Shown piece after piece: positions 25,873 to 33,790 of a stretch of 64,000 bases of DNA (its first letter is position 1; every line of letters starts with the position of its first letter). Location: the NCBI RefSeq assembly GCF_014202695.1, contig NZ_JACHHH010000011.1, positions 1 through 64,000 of the forward strand. Direction: 5' to 3'. The notes under the pieces are model-generated. The model was not told where the DNA came from, ran no database searches, and saw only the letters and a program-made list of their open reading frames with translations. The translations under genes and the position numbers were made by a program. The DNA is from Oribacterium sinus (GTDB lineage Bacteria; Bacillota; Clostridia; Lachnospirales; Lachnospiraceae).

Positions 25873-26124
25873 TTACAAGCCATATTTTTCTCTTAGCTCT
25901 TTTAGTGCTTCGTTTCCGGATATAGTCCTTCCAGCAGCAATATCTTCTTCAGAACGTTCTAATTCCTCATAAATATCTTCATCTTCTATATCTTTTAGTA
26001 ATTCAGCAAATGAGGAATAGCTTTTTTTATTTGGTGTATTCTTTAGCTGCTCTACCTCACGCAAAGCATCTATAGTAATCTCCAAGTTAGTTTTCTTCTT
26101 AAGGGAAGCTTCTTCCTTCGTCAT
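25873..26124 (-). CDS. Antitoxin-like small protein, no toxin partner
   Basis: An 83-residue charged, probably helical protein ending EEDIAAGRTISGNEALKELREKYGL. This tail is typical of type II antitoxins of the Phd/YefM or RelB-like kind that partner RelE/ParE toxins. ATG 26124 has AGGAG at 7 nt; an open TTG at 26142 lies inside the ribosome site and is rejected. No toxin reading frame is adjacent: the gene is followed by a terminator and preceded by an Rpn-type gene 172 bp away. It may be an orphan antitoxin or a solitary regulator. Confidence 0.6.
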   Translation of the reverse strand: MTKEEASLKKKTNLEITIDALREVEQLKNTPNKKSYSSFAELLKDIEDEDIYEELERSEEDIAAGRTISGNEALKELREKYGL

Positions 26125-26296
26125 CTCTCTACTCCTTTTCAAAGAATAAGACGGATACTCTTAAGTCCTATATTGAGTATTATTGTACAAAAAGGCTTTT
26201 ATATTCATCACTATAGCTTCTATTTGCTTCTTTGCCAGTTTCTTTCTATGTCCAAGAGGCAAAATCTTGCTTCTTCTCCATTATTGTAGGTCTTAT

Positions 26297-27160
26297 TTAT
26301 AAACCAAACTCCAAGAGCAAAGCTTGTAGATAGTCCTGATCTATAGAAGATTTCTTAATATCATCAATTCTTCCATGTTCTGCTAACAATCCCATTAATT
26401 GTATTACCTTTTGTTTAGCTATAATTTCTTCTTCTCTACCTTTTTCTATTCCTTTTTCTATTCCTTTTTCTATTCCTTCTTTAAGGGCTTTTTTTCTATA
26501 ATTCTCTAATAAAACATTCATTTCTTTGCCTCCTTTCTCATTTGGCTTTGCATTTTTTAGTAGTGCAACTCTCTTTGATAATATATCTGAATTCATTTGC
26601 TCAGTTTCTTTTGCATGAAAATCTTCTGCTAATTTCCCCAAGGGACTATTATCTACATAGGATGTATTAAAATAAATAATATGAGACTCATCCCAAAACG
26701 GCTTTCCGGATTCTTGTATTGTTCTTTCTATATGATAAATCTGAAGTTGCCCATGAAGCACATCATTTGCTGTAATAAATATAACATAGGATTTGGGTAA
26801 TTGCGAAAAATGATTTCCTTTTTTTAGATAGTGCATATCCATTAAACCGGCATGATAACGCGCTCGTTTAGGCTCTGCTCCGGAAATGTTATTTTGAATT
26901 TCAATATTGTAAATATTATTATCCCTATCTTCGCAGAGGCAGTCTAAAACCAAAGAATGTCCATGAAGATTCGATAAATTCTTTTGAAGGCTTTGTCTTT
27001 TCAGCTTTAATGTAGAATCGTCCATAATAGTTTGCAGAATATATTCTGTACATTCCTTATCTTGCAAAACCACTTTCATAAATAAATCATCCATGAGCGT
27101 AAGAGAAGAAATGATTTTTTGCTTTTCCACAATATCATTTTCAACTTTAGATTTAGGCAT
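26297..27160 (-). CDS. Rpn-family recombination-promoting nuclease / PD-(D/E)XK transposase-like protein
   Basis: A 287-residue protein of the Rpn/putative transposase family. A nuclease core lies at about 20-190: LMDDLFMKVVLQDKE, then the metal-binding pattern LDCLCEDRDNNIYNIEIQNN, then RARYHAGLMD. A C-terminal charged stretch has the short tandem repeat EGIEKGIEKGIEKG (12-bp DNA repeats near 26448-26490). Rpn proteins are endonucleases that stimulate RecA-independent recombination and are often multicopy. No terminal inverted repeats or target duplications were seen, so this is not a visible insertion sequence. The repeat could vary in copy number. Confidence 0.82.
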   Translation of the reverse strand: MPKSKVENDIVEKQKIISSLTLMDDLFMKVVLQDKECTEYILQTIMDDSTLKLKRQSLQKNLSNLHGHSLVLDCLCEDRDNNIYNIEIQNNISGAEPKRARYHAGLMDMHYLKKGNHFSQLPKSYVIFITANDVLHGQLQIYHIERTIQESGKPFWDESHIIYFNTSYVDNSPLGKLAEDFHAKETEQMNSDILSKRVALLKNAKPNEKGGKEMNVLLENYRKKALKEGIEKGIEKGIEKGREEEIIAKQKVIQLMGLLAEHGRIDDIKKSSIDQDYLQALLLEFGL

Positions 27161-27259
27161 GAGTTCCCTCCTTGTAATGAAAAGAAATAATAGATTAAGA
27201 GAATACTAATGAATAGAAACATGAACTTTATCCTAGTATACGACCTTCATTCAAAATCA

Positions 27260-27306
27260 CCTATACTCCACATTCGGATAATATCCGTAAATGGAGTAGG
27301 TTTTTT
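27260..27306 (+). terminator. Hairpin with T6 on the plus strand
   Basis: ACTCCA/TGGAGT outer stem with inner CGGATA/TATCCG, followed by GGTTTTTTG. No plus-strand gene precedes it; it may stop antisense transcription or belong to a repeat. Confidence 0.45.
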
Positions 27307-27316
27307 GACATGGAAC

Positions 27317-27358
27317 AGAAGCCAATAAATGGCGTAGCTATACCATTTATTGGCTTCT
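27317..27358 (-). terminator. 16-bp perfect inverted repeat after the second DUF4143 gene
   Basis: AGAAGCCAATAAATGG and CCATTTATTGGCTTCT enclose 10 nt. It sits 50 bp past the stop codon. The U-tract is poor, so termination is plausible but not certain. Confidence 0.5.
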
Positions 27359-27408
27359 TACTCTTAATCTAATGTTATGAATGAAATTATAGAACAACAG
27401 AAAAAATC

Positions 27409-28698
27409 TTAAATCACCGCCTTATCCAAAAGGAAATCAATCAGATTGATATGTAAAACGCCATAGTCATCATACCAACGTTTTCCGATATCTCTTCGCA
27501 CCAAAACTTTAGGAAAAGAGTCACCGGTAAGCGAAAACGGTCTAAGCTCTATTTCTGTCTTTTCTTCTGTAGGCATAGCATAGGCGGATTGAATATATGT
27601 TCTCTTTCCTCCGGAATTTACCACAAAATCAATCTCTCGAGCCGTCCGAACGGAATTCCCCTTTTCGTTCTTTTCTCTGGCATATACTACCCCCACATCC
27701 ACGGAAAACTGCCTTACCATCAATTCGTTATAGAGAATGTTTTCCATGATATGGGTCATCTCTTGCTGCCGAAAACCGATTCTGGCATTTCGAAGCCCGA
27801 TGTCCTCACAGTAATATTTATTGGGGGAGTCAAAGTAGGCTTTTCCCTTCACATCATAGCGTTTACTTTCCGAGAAGAGAAAGGCATCCTCCAAGTGTCC
27901 GATATACGCTCGAATGGTGTTCGAGGAGACGGAAATGCCTTGCTTGGATTGCAAGGTATTGGCCAGCTTTGCCGGATTCGTAAGAGAACCGATGGAAGAA
28001 CAGAGCAAATCCAAAATCTGCTCCAGAATATCCTGTCTTTCGATTTTCTTTCGCTCCACGATATCCTTGATATACACCTCCGAAAAGAGGGATTTTAGGT
28101 AGTTCATCTTTGCAAGTTCATTTGGTCTGGATAAGATTAAGGGCATCCCTCCATAAAAGGCATAGTCGTCGAAAGCTTCATTTTTATCCCCTCCTACTGC
28201 GGAATAGTACTCCGAAAAGCTTAAGGGATGGACTCGGATTTCATCACTTCTCCCCCGAAACTCCGTAAGAATATCACTGGAAAGCATCTTGGAATTGCTT
28301 CCCGTCACATACACATCCAGATTCGGAATGGAGCGTAAATCATTCAAGGCATCATAGAAGCTAATCTTCTTCCCCTCCGGATTGTAGGGATTCGGTACTT
28401 CATCCGACATCTGGATTTCATCAATAAAAAGATAGTGTTCCTCTGTTGTTCCGGAAAGCTTCTCTCTAACAAAGGAACTTAAGCGAAGTGGATCTCTAAA
28501 TTGAATATCTTTTGCCAAGTCCAGCTCAATACTGATGATCTGCTCTTCCTTCACATGCTGATTAAGCAAATAGTCTTTATATAGCTTCTTCAACAAATAG
28601 GACTTTCCACAACGTCTAATTCCGGTAATCACTTTGACCAAACCGTCAAAGCGATAGGATATAAGCTGTTTTAAATAGCTATCTCTTTGGATTTCCAT
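27409..28698 (-). CDS. AAA_14/DUF4143 ATP-binding protein (second copy)
   Basis: A 429-residue relative of the protein at 17388-18722. Walker A is TGIRRCGKSYLL (25-36) and Walker B is HYLFIDEIQMSDE near 90. Then come YVTGSNSKMLSSD, FRGRSDEIRVHPLSFSEYY and YGGMPLIL. The C-terminal DUF4143 region has AREIDFVVNSGG followed by a PD-(D/E)XK-like site in which the usual lysine motif is altered (YIQSAY). The two copies are clearly divergent, so they are not a recent duplication. It neighbours the Rpn nuclease and orphan antitoxin, an accessory setting. Function is unknown for the family. Confidence 0.8.
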   Translation of the reverse strand: MEIQRDSYLKQLISYRFDGLVKVITGIRRCGKSYLLKKLYKDYLLNQHVKEEQIISIELDLAKDIQFRDPLRLSSFVREKLSGTTEEHYLFIDEIQMSDEVPNPYNPEGKKISFYDALNDLRSIPNLDVYVTGSNSKMLSSDILTEFRGRSDEIRVHPLSFSEYYSAVGGDKNEAFDDYAFYGGMPLILSRPNELAKMNYLKSLFSEVYIKDIVERKKIERQDILEQILDLLCSSIGSLTNPAKLANTLQSKQGISVSSNTIRAYIGHLEDAFLFSESKRYDVKGKAYFDSPNKYYCEDIGLRNARIGFRQQEMTHIMENILYNELMVRQFSVDVGVVYAREKNEKGNSVRTAREIDFVVNSGGKRTYIQSAYAMPTEEKTEIELRPFSLTGDSFPKVLVRRDIGKRWYDDYGVLHINLIDFLLDKAVI

Positions 28699-28965
28699 AA
28701 GCTCTCTCCTTAATTGAATTTTATTGCCTCAAAAGGCTTTTATATTCAATATAATAACTTCTATTCGACTCTTATACAAGATACTTTCTGCCAAGCTGCT
28801 AGGAATATTCTACCGACTTCTCCGGAACATATCTTGCTTTCCTCCCTGTATAGAACTTCTTACTTTTTCTTCCTGAAAGCCATTGCCCCGCCCTCTCTTC
28901 CGTGTTACACTTACACAGGCTTATGCGAGTTTTTACTTGCAAAAATTCAAGAGAAAGGAAGGAAA
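28699..28965. other. Upstream region of mgtE leader
   Basis: No convincing gene; a long open frame through here has no start signal. No M-box (ykoK) magnesium riboswitch core was recognised. Confidence 0.45.
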
Positions 28966-29067
28966 ATGCAAATGAAAAGCGGCGACGACACGGATCCTAG
29001 TACTTATGATATTTCCATGGGGCAGGGATTTGTGAATTTCTATCAATCCTTCCTTCTGATCGGATAA
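28966..29067 (+). CDS. Possible leader peptide upstream of mgtE
   Basis: A 33-codon frame (or 31 from the second ATG at 28972) behind AAGGAAGG at 28955-28962, ending 61 bp before mgtE. The early residues are SGDDTDPSTYD, an acidic stretch with proline, reminiscent of the Asp/Glu/Pro-rich leader segments that make ribosomes fall off at low magnesium in MgtL-type control. The codons just after this stretch (29002-29014) form the left arm of a 13-bp hairpin whose right arm is 29075-29087. Translation could thus change leader folding ahead of a magnesium transporter gene. Coding status is unproven. Confidence 0.4.
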   Translation: MQMKSGDDTDPSTYDISMGQGFVNFYQSFLLIG

Positions 29068-29087
29068 ATCGTGAAAATATCATAAGT
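29002..29087 (+). promoter_or_regulatory. Long-range hairpin in the mgtE leader
   Basis: ACTTATGATATTT (29002-29014) and AAATATCATAAGT (29075-29087) are perfectly complementary. The left arm is inside the leader peptide frame; TCTTTT follows the right arm. Candidate attenuator. Confidence 0.5.
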
Positions 29088-29128
29088 TCTTTTCCCTGTG
29101 TCCATAGTTTTTTTGGGAAGGAGCTTAC

Positions 29129-30529
29129 ATGAACGAAGAAGAGAGAGTTTTACAGGATTACCAGCAGGAAATTCTGGATATTTTGCGGGGGCCGGATGAT
29201 CCCGCGGTAAAGAAAGAGCGTTTGGAAGACTACCATGCCAATGATATGGCCTCCTGTCTTCCTGAGCTGACAAAAGAAGAACGGGAAGTTTTCTATTCCT
29301 TATTGGATATGGAAAGCCTTGCGGAAATGATGGAATATGCAGAGGATGCAGGGCAATATCTGGAGGAAATGGATGCGCAAAAGGCTGCTGACATTCTGGT
29401 AAAGATGGAGCCGGATGATGCGGTTGACCTTTTAAAGGAGACCGAGCCGGATATCAAGAAGGCTTGGATTTCTCGCATGCCTCTGGAGAATCGAAAAGAA
29501 TTGCAGTCCTTGGCATCCTATAGCGAGGACTTGATTGGTTCCCGTATGACCACTAATTTCGTTTCCCTGGAAAGCAATCTAAACATCCGGGAAGCTATGC
29601 GTTCCTTGATTGATCAGGCTGCAGAGCATGACAATATTTCCACTCTTTATGTGGTGGATGAAAATGAATCCTATTACGGTGCTGTGGATTTAAAGGATAT
29701 CATTATCGCCAGAAAGGATACCAAGCTTGAGGACATTACCGAAACCGCCTACCCCTTTGTCTATGCGGATGAACGGATTGAGGATTGCTTGGAAAATATC
29801 AAGGCTTACTCCGAAAACTCTATTCCGGTACTGGGAGAGGACAAGGAAATTCTCGGTGTTATCACTGCTCAGGATATCTTAGAGGTTTCCGATGACGAGA
29901 TGGCGGAAGACTACGCTAAGTTGGGAGGTCTTTCTGCAGAAGAGGATTTAAATGAGCCCATTCGAGATAGTGTAAAGAAACGTCTTCCCTGGCTGATTAT
30001 GCTTTTGTTCCTGGGACTTTTGGTTTCCACCGTAGTGGGACTTTTTGAAACCGTGGTGGCTCAGCTCACCATCGTTATGGCCTTCCAATCCCTGATTTTG
30101 GATATGGCGGGAAATGTAGGAACCCAGTCTCTTGCGGTAACCATCCGTGTCTTAATGGATGAGCAACTAAAGGCCGGCGACAAGCTGAAGCTGATTGTAA
30201 AGGAAATGAGTATCGGCGGCATTAATGGTTTGGTTCTGGGATTTTTCTCCTTGGTGGGAATCGGGGCTTATATCTACTTCTTTAAACACATGCCCCTCCA
30301 TGTCTCCATCGGAATTGCCTTCTGTATCGGCATTTCCCTATTACTGGCTATGGTCATCTCCTCCTTTGTGGGAACCATCGTCCCCATCTTCTTTAAGAAG
30401 ATCGGCGTAGACCCGGCAGCAGCCTCCGGTCCATTGATTACCACCATCAATGACCTGGTGGGAGTGGTAAGCTACTATGGACTGACATGGCTATTAATTT
30501 TAGAGATTATGCAGATTAAGGTTGCATAA
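29129..30529 (+). CDS. mgtE: Magnesium transporter MgtE
   Basis: A 466-residue Mg2+ channel. The N-terminal superhelical domain (about 20-130) is followed by paired CBS domains (about 135-260; GSRMTTNFVSLESN, YAYPFVYADERIEDCLENI-like second repeat) that sense intracellular Mg2+, a plug helix, and five membrane helices (about 285-466). Pore signatures are NVGTQSLAV and ASGPLITTINDLVG, keeping the pore aspartate. GGAAGGAG lies 6 nt before the ATG. Its leader has a possible regulatory peptide and hairpin, and its 3' region carries the first 103-bp-core element within a giant palindrome with a T-run, likely its terminator. Confidence 0.95.
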   Translation: MNEEERVLQDYQQEILDILRGPDDPAVKKERLEDYHANDMASCLPELTKEEREVFYSLLDMESLAEMMEYAEDAGQYLEEMDAQKAADILVKMEPDDAVDLLKETEPDIKKAWISRMPLENRKELQSLASYSEDLIGSRMTTNFVSLESNLNIREAMRSLIDQAAEHDNISTLYVVDENESYYGAVDLKDIIIARKDTKLEDITETAYPFVYADERIEDCLENIKAYSENSIPVLGEDKEILGVITAQDILEVSDDEMAEDYAKLGGLSAEEDLNEPIRDSVKKRLPWLIMLLFLGLLVSTVVGLFETVVAQLTIVMAFQSLILDMAGNVGTQSLAVTIRVLMDEQLKAGDKLKLIVKEMSIGGINGLVLGFFSLVGIGAYIYFFKHMPLHVSIGIAFCIGISLLLAMVISSFVGTIVPIFFKKIGVDPAAASGPLITTINDLVGVVSYYGLTWLLILEIMQIKVA

Positions 30530-30531
30530 TG

Positions 30532-30771
30532 AAAAATAAAAAGAAGAATAGAGATTAAAAGATATATATTCCTGCTTTTCCGCAGTATAGCTTTGTACAC
30601 GGGGCACGCTCCCGCTAACTTCGCCTTCGTAAGGGTACTAAGCTTCAAGCTTCGTTTCACTCGCTTTCAGCAAGTACCCACGGGCTCAGATTACCCCGTA
30701 TCACAAAGCTATACTGCGGAAAAGCTTATAAGAAAACTCTTCTTTAATCTCCATTCTTCTTTTTTATTTTT
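30532..30771 (+). repeat. Large palindromic element, copy 1 (103-bp core)
   Basis: Three nested layers. Outer purine/pyrimidine arms (30532-30562 with 30741-30771, nearly complementary). A perfect 23-bp stem (30574-30596 with 30703-30725). A 103-bp core at 30598-30700 that begins CACGGGG, ends CCCCGTA, and contains GGGTACT/AGTACCC. The core is identical to the reverse complement of 30963-31065. It starts just after the mgtE stop codon; T-rich sequence ends it, so it may also terminate transcription. Confidence 0.9.
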
Positions 30772-30899
30772 CCCCAAAACAGAAACAAGCAAGTCTTAAT
30801 AAGTAAGAAAAGGCGGCTTATAAGACAAAACATATCGATGAAAACAGCTCTATCCCCTTATAAATCAAGGGCATAGAGCGGTTTAATGTTTTTACAGAT

Positions 30900-31122
30900 G
30901 GAGACGGATAGAATGTAAAACAAAAAATAATCCGTGTGCGTATACGCAATATAGGTCTGTAATACGGGGTAATCTGAGCCCGTGGGTACTTGCTGAAAGC
31001 GAGTGAAACGAAGCTTGAAGCTTAGTACCCTTACGAAGGCGAAGTTAGCGGGAGCGTGCCCCGTGTTCAGACCTATACTGTGGATACGCAAAAAACTTTA
31101 TGTGTTATCTCTATCCTTCTCT
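30900..31122 (-). repeat. Large palindromic element, copy 2 (103-bp core, inverted)
   Basis: Core 30963-31065 is the exact reverse complement of 30598-30700. Flanking arms 30937-30959 and 31068-31090 differ from copy 1 but still pair with each other (TATAGGTCTG with CAGACCTATA), a compensatory pattern. The outer minus-strand segment GAAGGATAGAGATA overlaps the aroE stop codon and resembles GAAGAATAGAGATT of copy 1. Both copies lie in sense orientation 3' of a gene. Confidence 0.88.
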
Positions 31123-32037
31123 TTCTTTGACCTTTGATTCCAAAAGGGCATAGACCTCCCCTTCCGGAAAGTCTTTTCCTGTCCATAGCCGGAAGGACTC
31201 CGCCCCTTGATAAAAGAGCATGGGTAAGCCGTTCATATAAGATAATCCCTGTTCCTTTGCCTGCTGTAAAAGCTTCGTTTCCAAGGGATGGTAAATGCAG
31301 TCTGCTACAAATAGTCCCTTATGAAGCCAGCGACTTTCCTCTACCAGGGAACGGTTCTCTTTCATACCTACAGAGCTGGCATTCACCAGGATATCACTGT
31401 TCCCACAGGCTTCTTCCAAATCCCTTTCCAGACTTTTTAAGAAAATCCTTCTTCCGGACTCCTTTTCACAACGTTCTACAAAATCCTCATACTTTCCCTT
31501 GCTTTCTTCTCGCACCAGCACTTCTATTTCCGAAAGTTCCGTACCGATGCCATAGCTAAGGATGGCCTTTCCGGCACCGCCCAGCCCCAATAGGCTTAGC
31601 TTCTTTCCTTTTAAAGCAAGTCTCTTTGCTTCCAAGCCCCGAAAGAAGCCTTTACCATCAGTACTATGTCCCTCAATTTCTCCATTTTCCCGGAAAACCA
31701 AGGTATTTACCGAATGGGCAAGTCTTGCTTCCCTGGAAATGCTGTCACAAAGGGGAATCACCGCCTCCTTTAAGGGCATGGTGAGATTACAGCCCTGCAG
31801 CTTCATTTTCCGAAAAACGGGTAATGCGCCCGGTAAATCCTCCTTTTGTAAATCAAAGGCAAGATAGCGGGCATTGATTCCCAACAAGCGGAAGGCTTCG
31901 TTATGCATGGCAGGAGAAAGGCTATGCTCCACAGGACTGCCCAAAAGGCCGAAAAGTCCGGTTCTTCCGTCAATTTCCCAACATTTTTCTTCTCTACAAG
32001 CGCTCATTGGCCCTACTTTCTTTTCCTCCCTCTTCAT
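31111..32037 (-). CDS. aroE: Shikimate dehydrogenase
   Basis: Reduces 3-dehydroshikimate to shikimate with NADPH in aromatic amino acid synthesis (308 residues). Substrate-site motifs: GLLGSPVEHSLSPAMHN, NLTMPLKEAV with the catalytic lysine, HSVNTLVF and GHSTDGKGF. The Rossmann motif is LGLGGAGKAI. NASSVGM and the C-terminal MLFYQGAESFRLWTG follow. ATG 32037 lacks a strong ribosome site; ATG 32007 is an alternative. It is the last gene of a cysS-mrnC-rlmB-yoaK-aroE row, and its stop codon is embedded in repeat element copy 2. The 110-bp spacer before it consists of TTATCTTGC-like quasi-repeats. Confidence 0.93.
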   Translation of the reverse strand: MKREEKKVGPMSACREEKCWEIDGRTGLFGLLGSPVEHSLSPAMHNEAFRLLGINARYLAFDLQKEDLPGALPVFRKMKLQGCNLTMPLKEAVIPLCDSISREARLAHSVNTLVFRENGEIEGHSTDGKGFFRGLEAKRLALKGKKLSLLGLGGAGKAILSYGIGTELSEIEVLVREESKGKYEDFVERCEKESGRRIFLKSLERDLEEACGNSDILVNASSVGMKENRSLVEESRWLHKGLFVADCIYHPLETKLLQQAKEQGLSYMNGLPMLFYQGAESFRLWTGKDFPEGEVYALLESKVKEREG

Positions 32038-32147
32038 TCTATCTTTTTTGTACTTCCTTTATCTTCTATCTTCTTTTATCTCGTTTTATATCTTGCTTTA
32101 TCTTGCTTTATCTTCTTCGTTCGTCCTTTATCTTTTTAGCTCTTCTT

Positions 32148-32864
32148 TTATCTGCCTTGTTCTTCCTTTAGCTTTTTTGCTCTCTCTTCATAGCTTTTAT
32201 TGTCAAAATGCAGTTTGCCCCAGAGAAAGAGATGCAATATCGTCATTCCGAAAATGCAGTAAAGTCCGAAAACCTTTGACAAAAGCACCGCCGCCAAAAC
32301 ACCGGAAGCGAAGGCAAGAATCATCAGGCCGTGTCTCTTCGCAAGGCGTGCGGATTCTTCATTTTTGAAAAATAAGGCTTGGGTAAGATGACTTCCCATT
32401 TGTCGGATATGGTTGGTGCAGAAGGTGGTGGCCATGGGAATGCCCTCCGCTTTTCGGAAAATATTGAACTGCATGGCACAGATAAAGCTTAAGCTTAATT
32501 GACATAACTGATCCGGCCAACTCGCCGGCATCAGCCCCACAAGGAAGCAAACCAGCGACTCAAAAAGGAGAATTTTCTCTTCAAAATCTCTCTTCTTTAG
32601 ATTTTTATGGTTTTGCCCAATATACTCCGATAAAATCACACCTAGCATATAGGCGGTAAAGGGAGCCAAAGAATACAGGGCTCTCCCCCATTTTCCCTTT
32701 CCCAAAGACAACATCATGATGACAAGATTGGCTGTCTGGGCATTGGCAAATACCTGTCCTCGTAGGCTATAAGTATATCCACCATAAAAGCCCCCCGAAA
32801 ATATCAGGAGGGCAAAAAACCAAAGCTTTTCATGAATTTTCCAGGTTGCCTTAACTTTATCCAT
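32148..32864 (-). CDS. YoaK/DUF1275 family membrane protein
   Basis: A 238-residue membrane protein with six or so hydrophobic helices (about 14-34, 45-60, 65-85, 100-118, 180-200, 203-222). Features of the YoaK/DUF1275 family include GGFYGGYTY, NAQTANLVIMMLSLG and MQFNIFRKAEGIPMATTFCTNHIRQMG (split here only for reading). No function is established for the family; a small-molecule transport role is often supposed. It overlaps the 3' end of rlmB by 8 nt, indicating translational coupling. Confidence 0.82.
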   Translation of the reverse strand: MDKVKATWKIHEKLWFFALLIFSGGFYGGYTYSLRGQVFANAQTANLVIMMLSLGKGKWGRALYSLAPFTAYMLGVILSEYIGQNHKNLKKRDFEEKILLFESLVCFLVGLMPASWPDQLCQLSLSFICAMQFNIFRKAEGIPMATTFCTNHIRQMGSHLTQALFFKNEESARLAKRHGLMILAFASGVLAAVLLSKVFGLYCIFGMTILHLFLWGKLHFDNKSYEERAKKLKEEQGR

Positions 32865-33606
32865 TTTGCAACAGCCTCTGTCTTACAATTTCATAAGCCA
32901 AAACACCGCAGGCCACGGAAGCATTGAGGGAATCCAGCTCTCCCTTCATGGGAATGGAGGCCTGCATATCACAAGTTTCCTTTACCAGACGAGAAACCCC
33001 TTCCCCTTCATTTCCCAGTACCAATCCAATTGAACCGGTCAGGTTCAGCTTATACATGCTTTCCCCACGCATGTCTCCGCAAACAAACCACATGCCTTCC
33101 TTCTTCAGCTCTTCCATGGTCTGCACCAGATTGGTCACCTTACAAACCTTGGTATAATTCAGGGCTCCGGCGCTAGTTCTGGCTACAGTTGCGGTTAGGC
33201 CTACCGCTCTTCTTTTCGGAATAATCACCCCATGGGCTCCCGCAAGATTTGCGGTACGAATCATCGCCCCCAGATTATGGGGATCCTCGATTCCATCCAA
33301 CAGAAAGAAAAAAGGCGCTTCTCCCTTATCCTTCGCCACCTGTAATAAATCCTCCAAGGGCGCATATTCATAGGCGGAAAGATAAGCAATAACGCCCTGG
33401 TGCGTTTCTCCTGAGGACATCTCATCCAAACGGGATTTCTTCACAAAATCAATCACCAAATCCTGCTTCTTCGCCTCTCGAAGAATACTTAAAATAGGGC
33501 CGTCCTTTAAACCGTCCTGAATAAACAGGCGGTCAATGGTCTTTCCGGCACGAAAGGCCTCCAGCACCGGGTTTCTGCCGATTAGGGTACATCCCTCTTC
33601 TCTCAT
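32857..33606 (-). CDS. rlmB: 23S rRNA (guanosine-2'-O-)-methyltransferase, RlmB/TrmH family
   Basis: A 249-residue SpoU-family methyltransferase that methylates a guanosine ribose in 23S rRNA. The N-terminal substrate-binding domain (1-75) begins LIGRNPVLEAFRAGK. The SPOUT knot motifs are LLDGIEDPHNLGAMIRTA (motif 1), GLVLGNEGEGVSRLV (motif 2) and IPMKGELDSLNASVA (motif 3). The location immediately downstream of cysS and mrnC is the conserved Firmicute arrangement. A 182-bp spacer with a 12-bp tandem array separates it from mrnC. Confidence 0.92.
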   Translation of the reverse strand: MREEGCTLIGRNPVLEAFRAGKTIDRLFIQDGLKDGPILSILREAKKQDLVIDFVKKSRLDEMSSGETHQGVIAYLSAYEYAPLEDLLQVAKDKGEAPFFFLLDGIEDPHNLGAMIRTANLAGAHGVIIPKRRAVGLTATVARTSAGALNYTKVCKVTNLVQTMEELKKEGMWFVCGDMRGESMYKLNLTGSIGLVLGNEGEGVSRLVKETCDMQASIPMKGELDSLNASVACGVLAYEIVRQRLLQNG

Positions 33607-33663
33607 CCTCTTCCTCTTTCCTACTTCTTCCTATTTCTATGCTCTGACACTTTATAAGCGCTT

Positions 33664-33790
33664 TTCTATATAGCTTTTCTATATGGCTTTCTATATGGCT
33701 TTCTTTATAGCTTTCTCTATAGCTTTCTTTATAGCTTTACTTATAGCTTTCTTTATAGCTTTACTTATAGCTTTCTTTATAGCTTTACTT
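33664..33790. repeat. Tandem 12-bp repeats between mrnC and rlmB
   Basis: About ten imperfect copies of TATAGCTTTCTT (variants with TTTAC and ATATGG). The array runs right up to the mrnC stop codon (33789-33791). Confidence 0.88.

Noticed and set aside
26297-27160. Complete insertion sequence around the Rpn-type gene
   Set aside because: No terminal inverted repeats matching across the gene and no target duplications; the hairpins at 27260-27358 are not mirrored on the other side.
28714-28965. N-terminal part of a 117-codon plus-strand frame before mgtE
   Set aside because: No ribosome site at its start and composition like non-coding DNA; only the last 31-33 codons have a plausible start signal.
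28699-29128. M-box (ykoK) riboswitch for mgtE
   Set aside because: The conserved M-box core sequences were not found; only the leader peptide and hairpin are visible.
31874-32368. 164-codon plus-strand frame rich in Phe/Leu/Ser
   Set aside because: Antisense to the start of aroE, the repetitive spacer and the yoaK-like gene; hydrophobicity comes from T-rich repeats.
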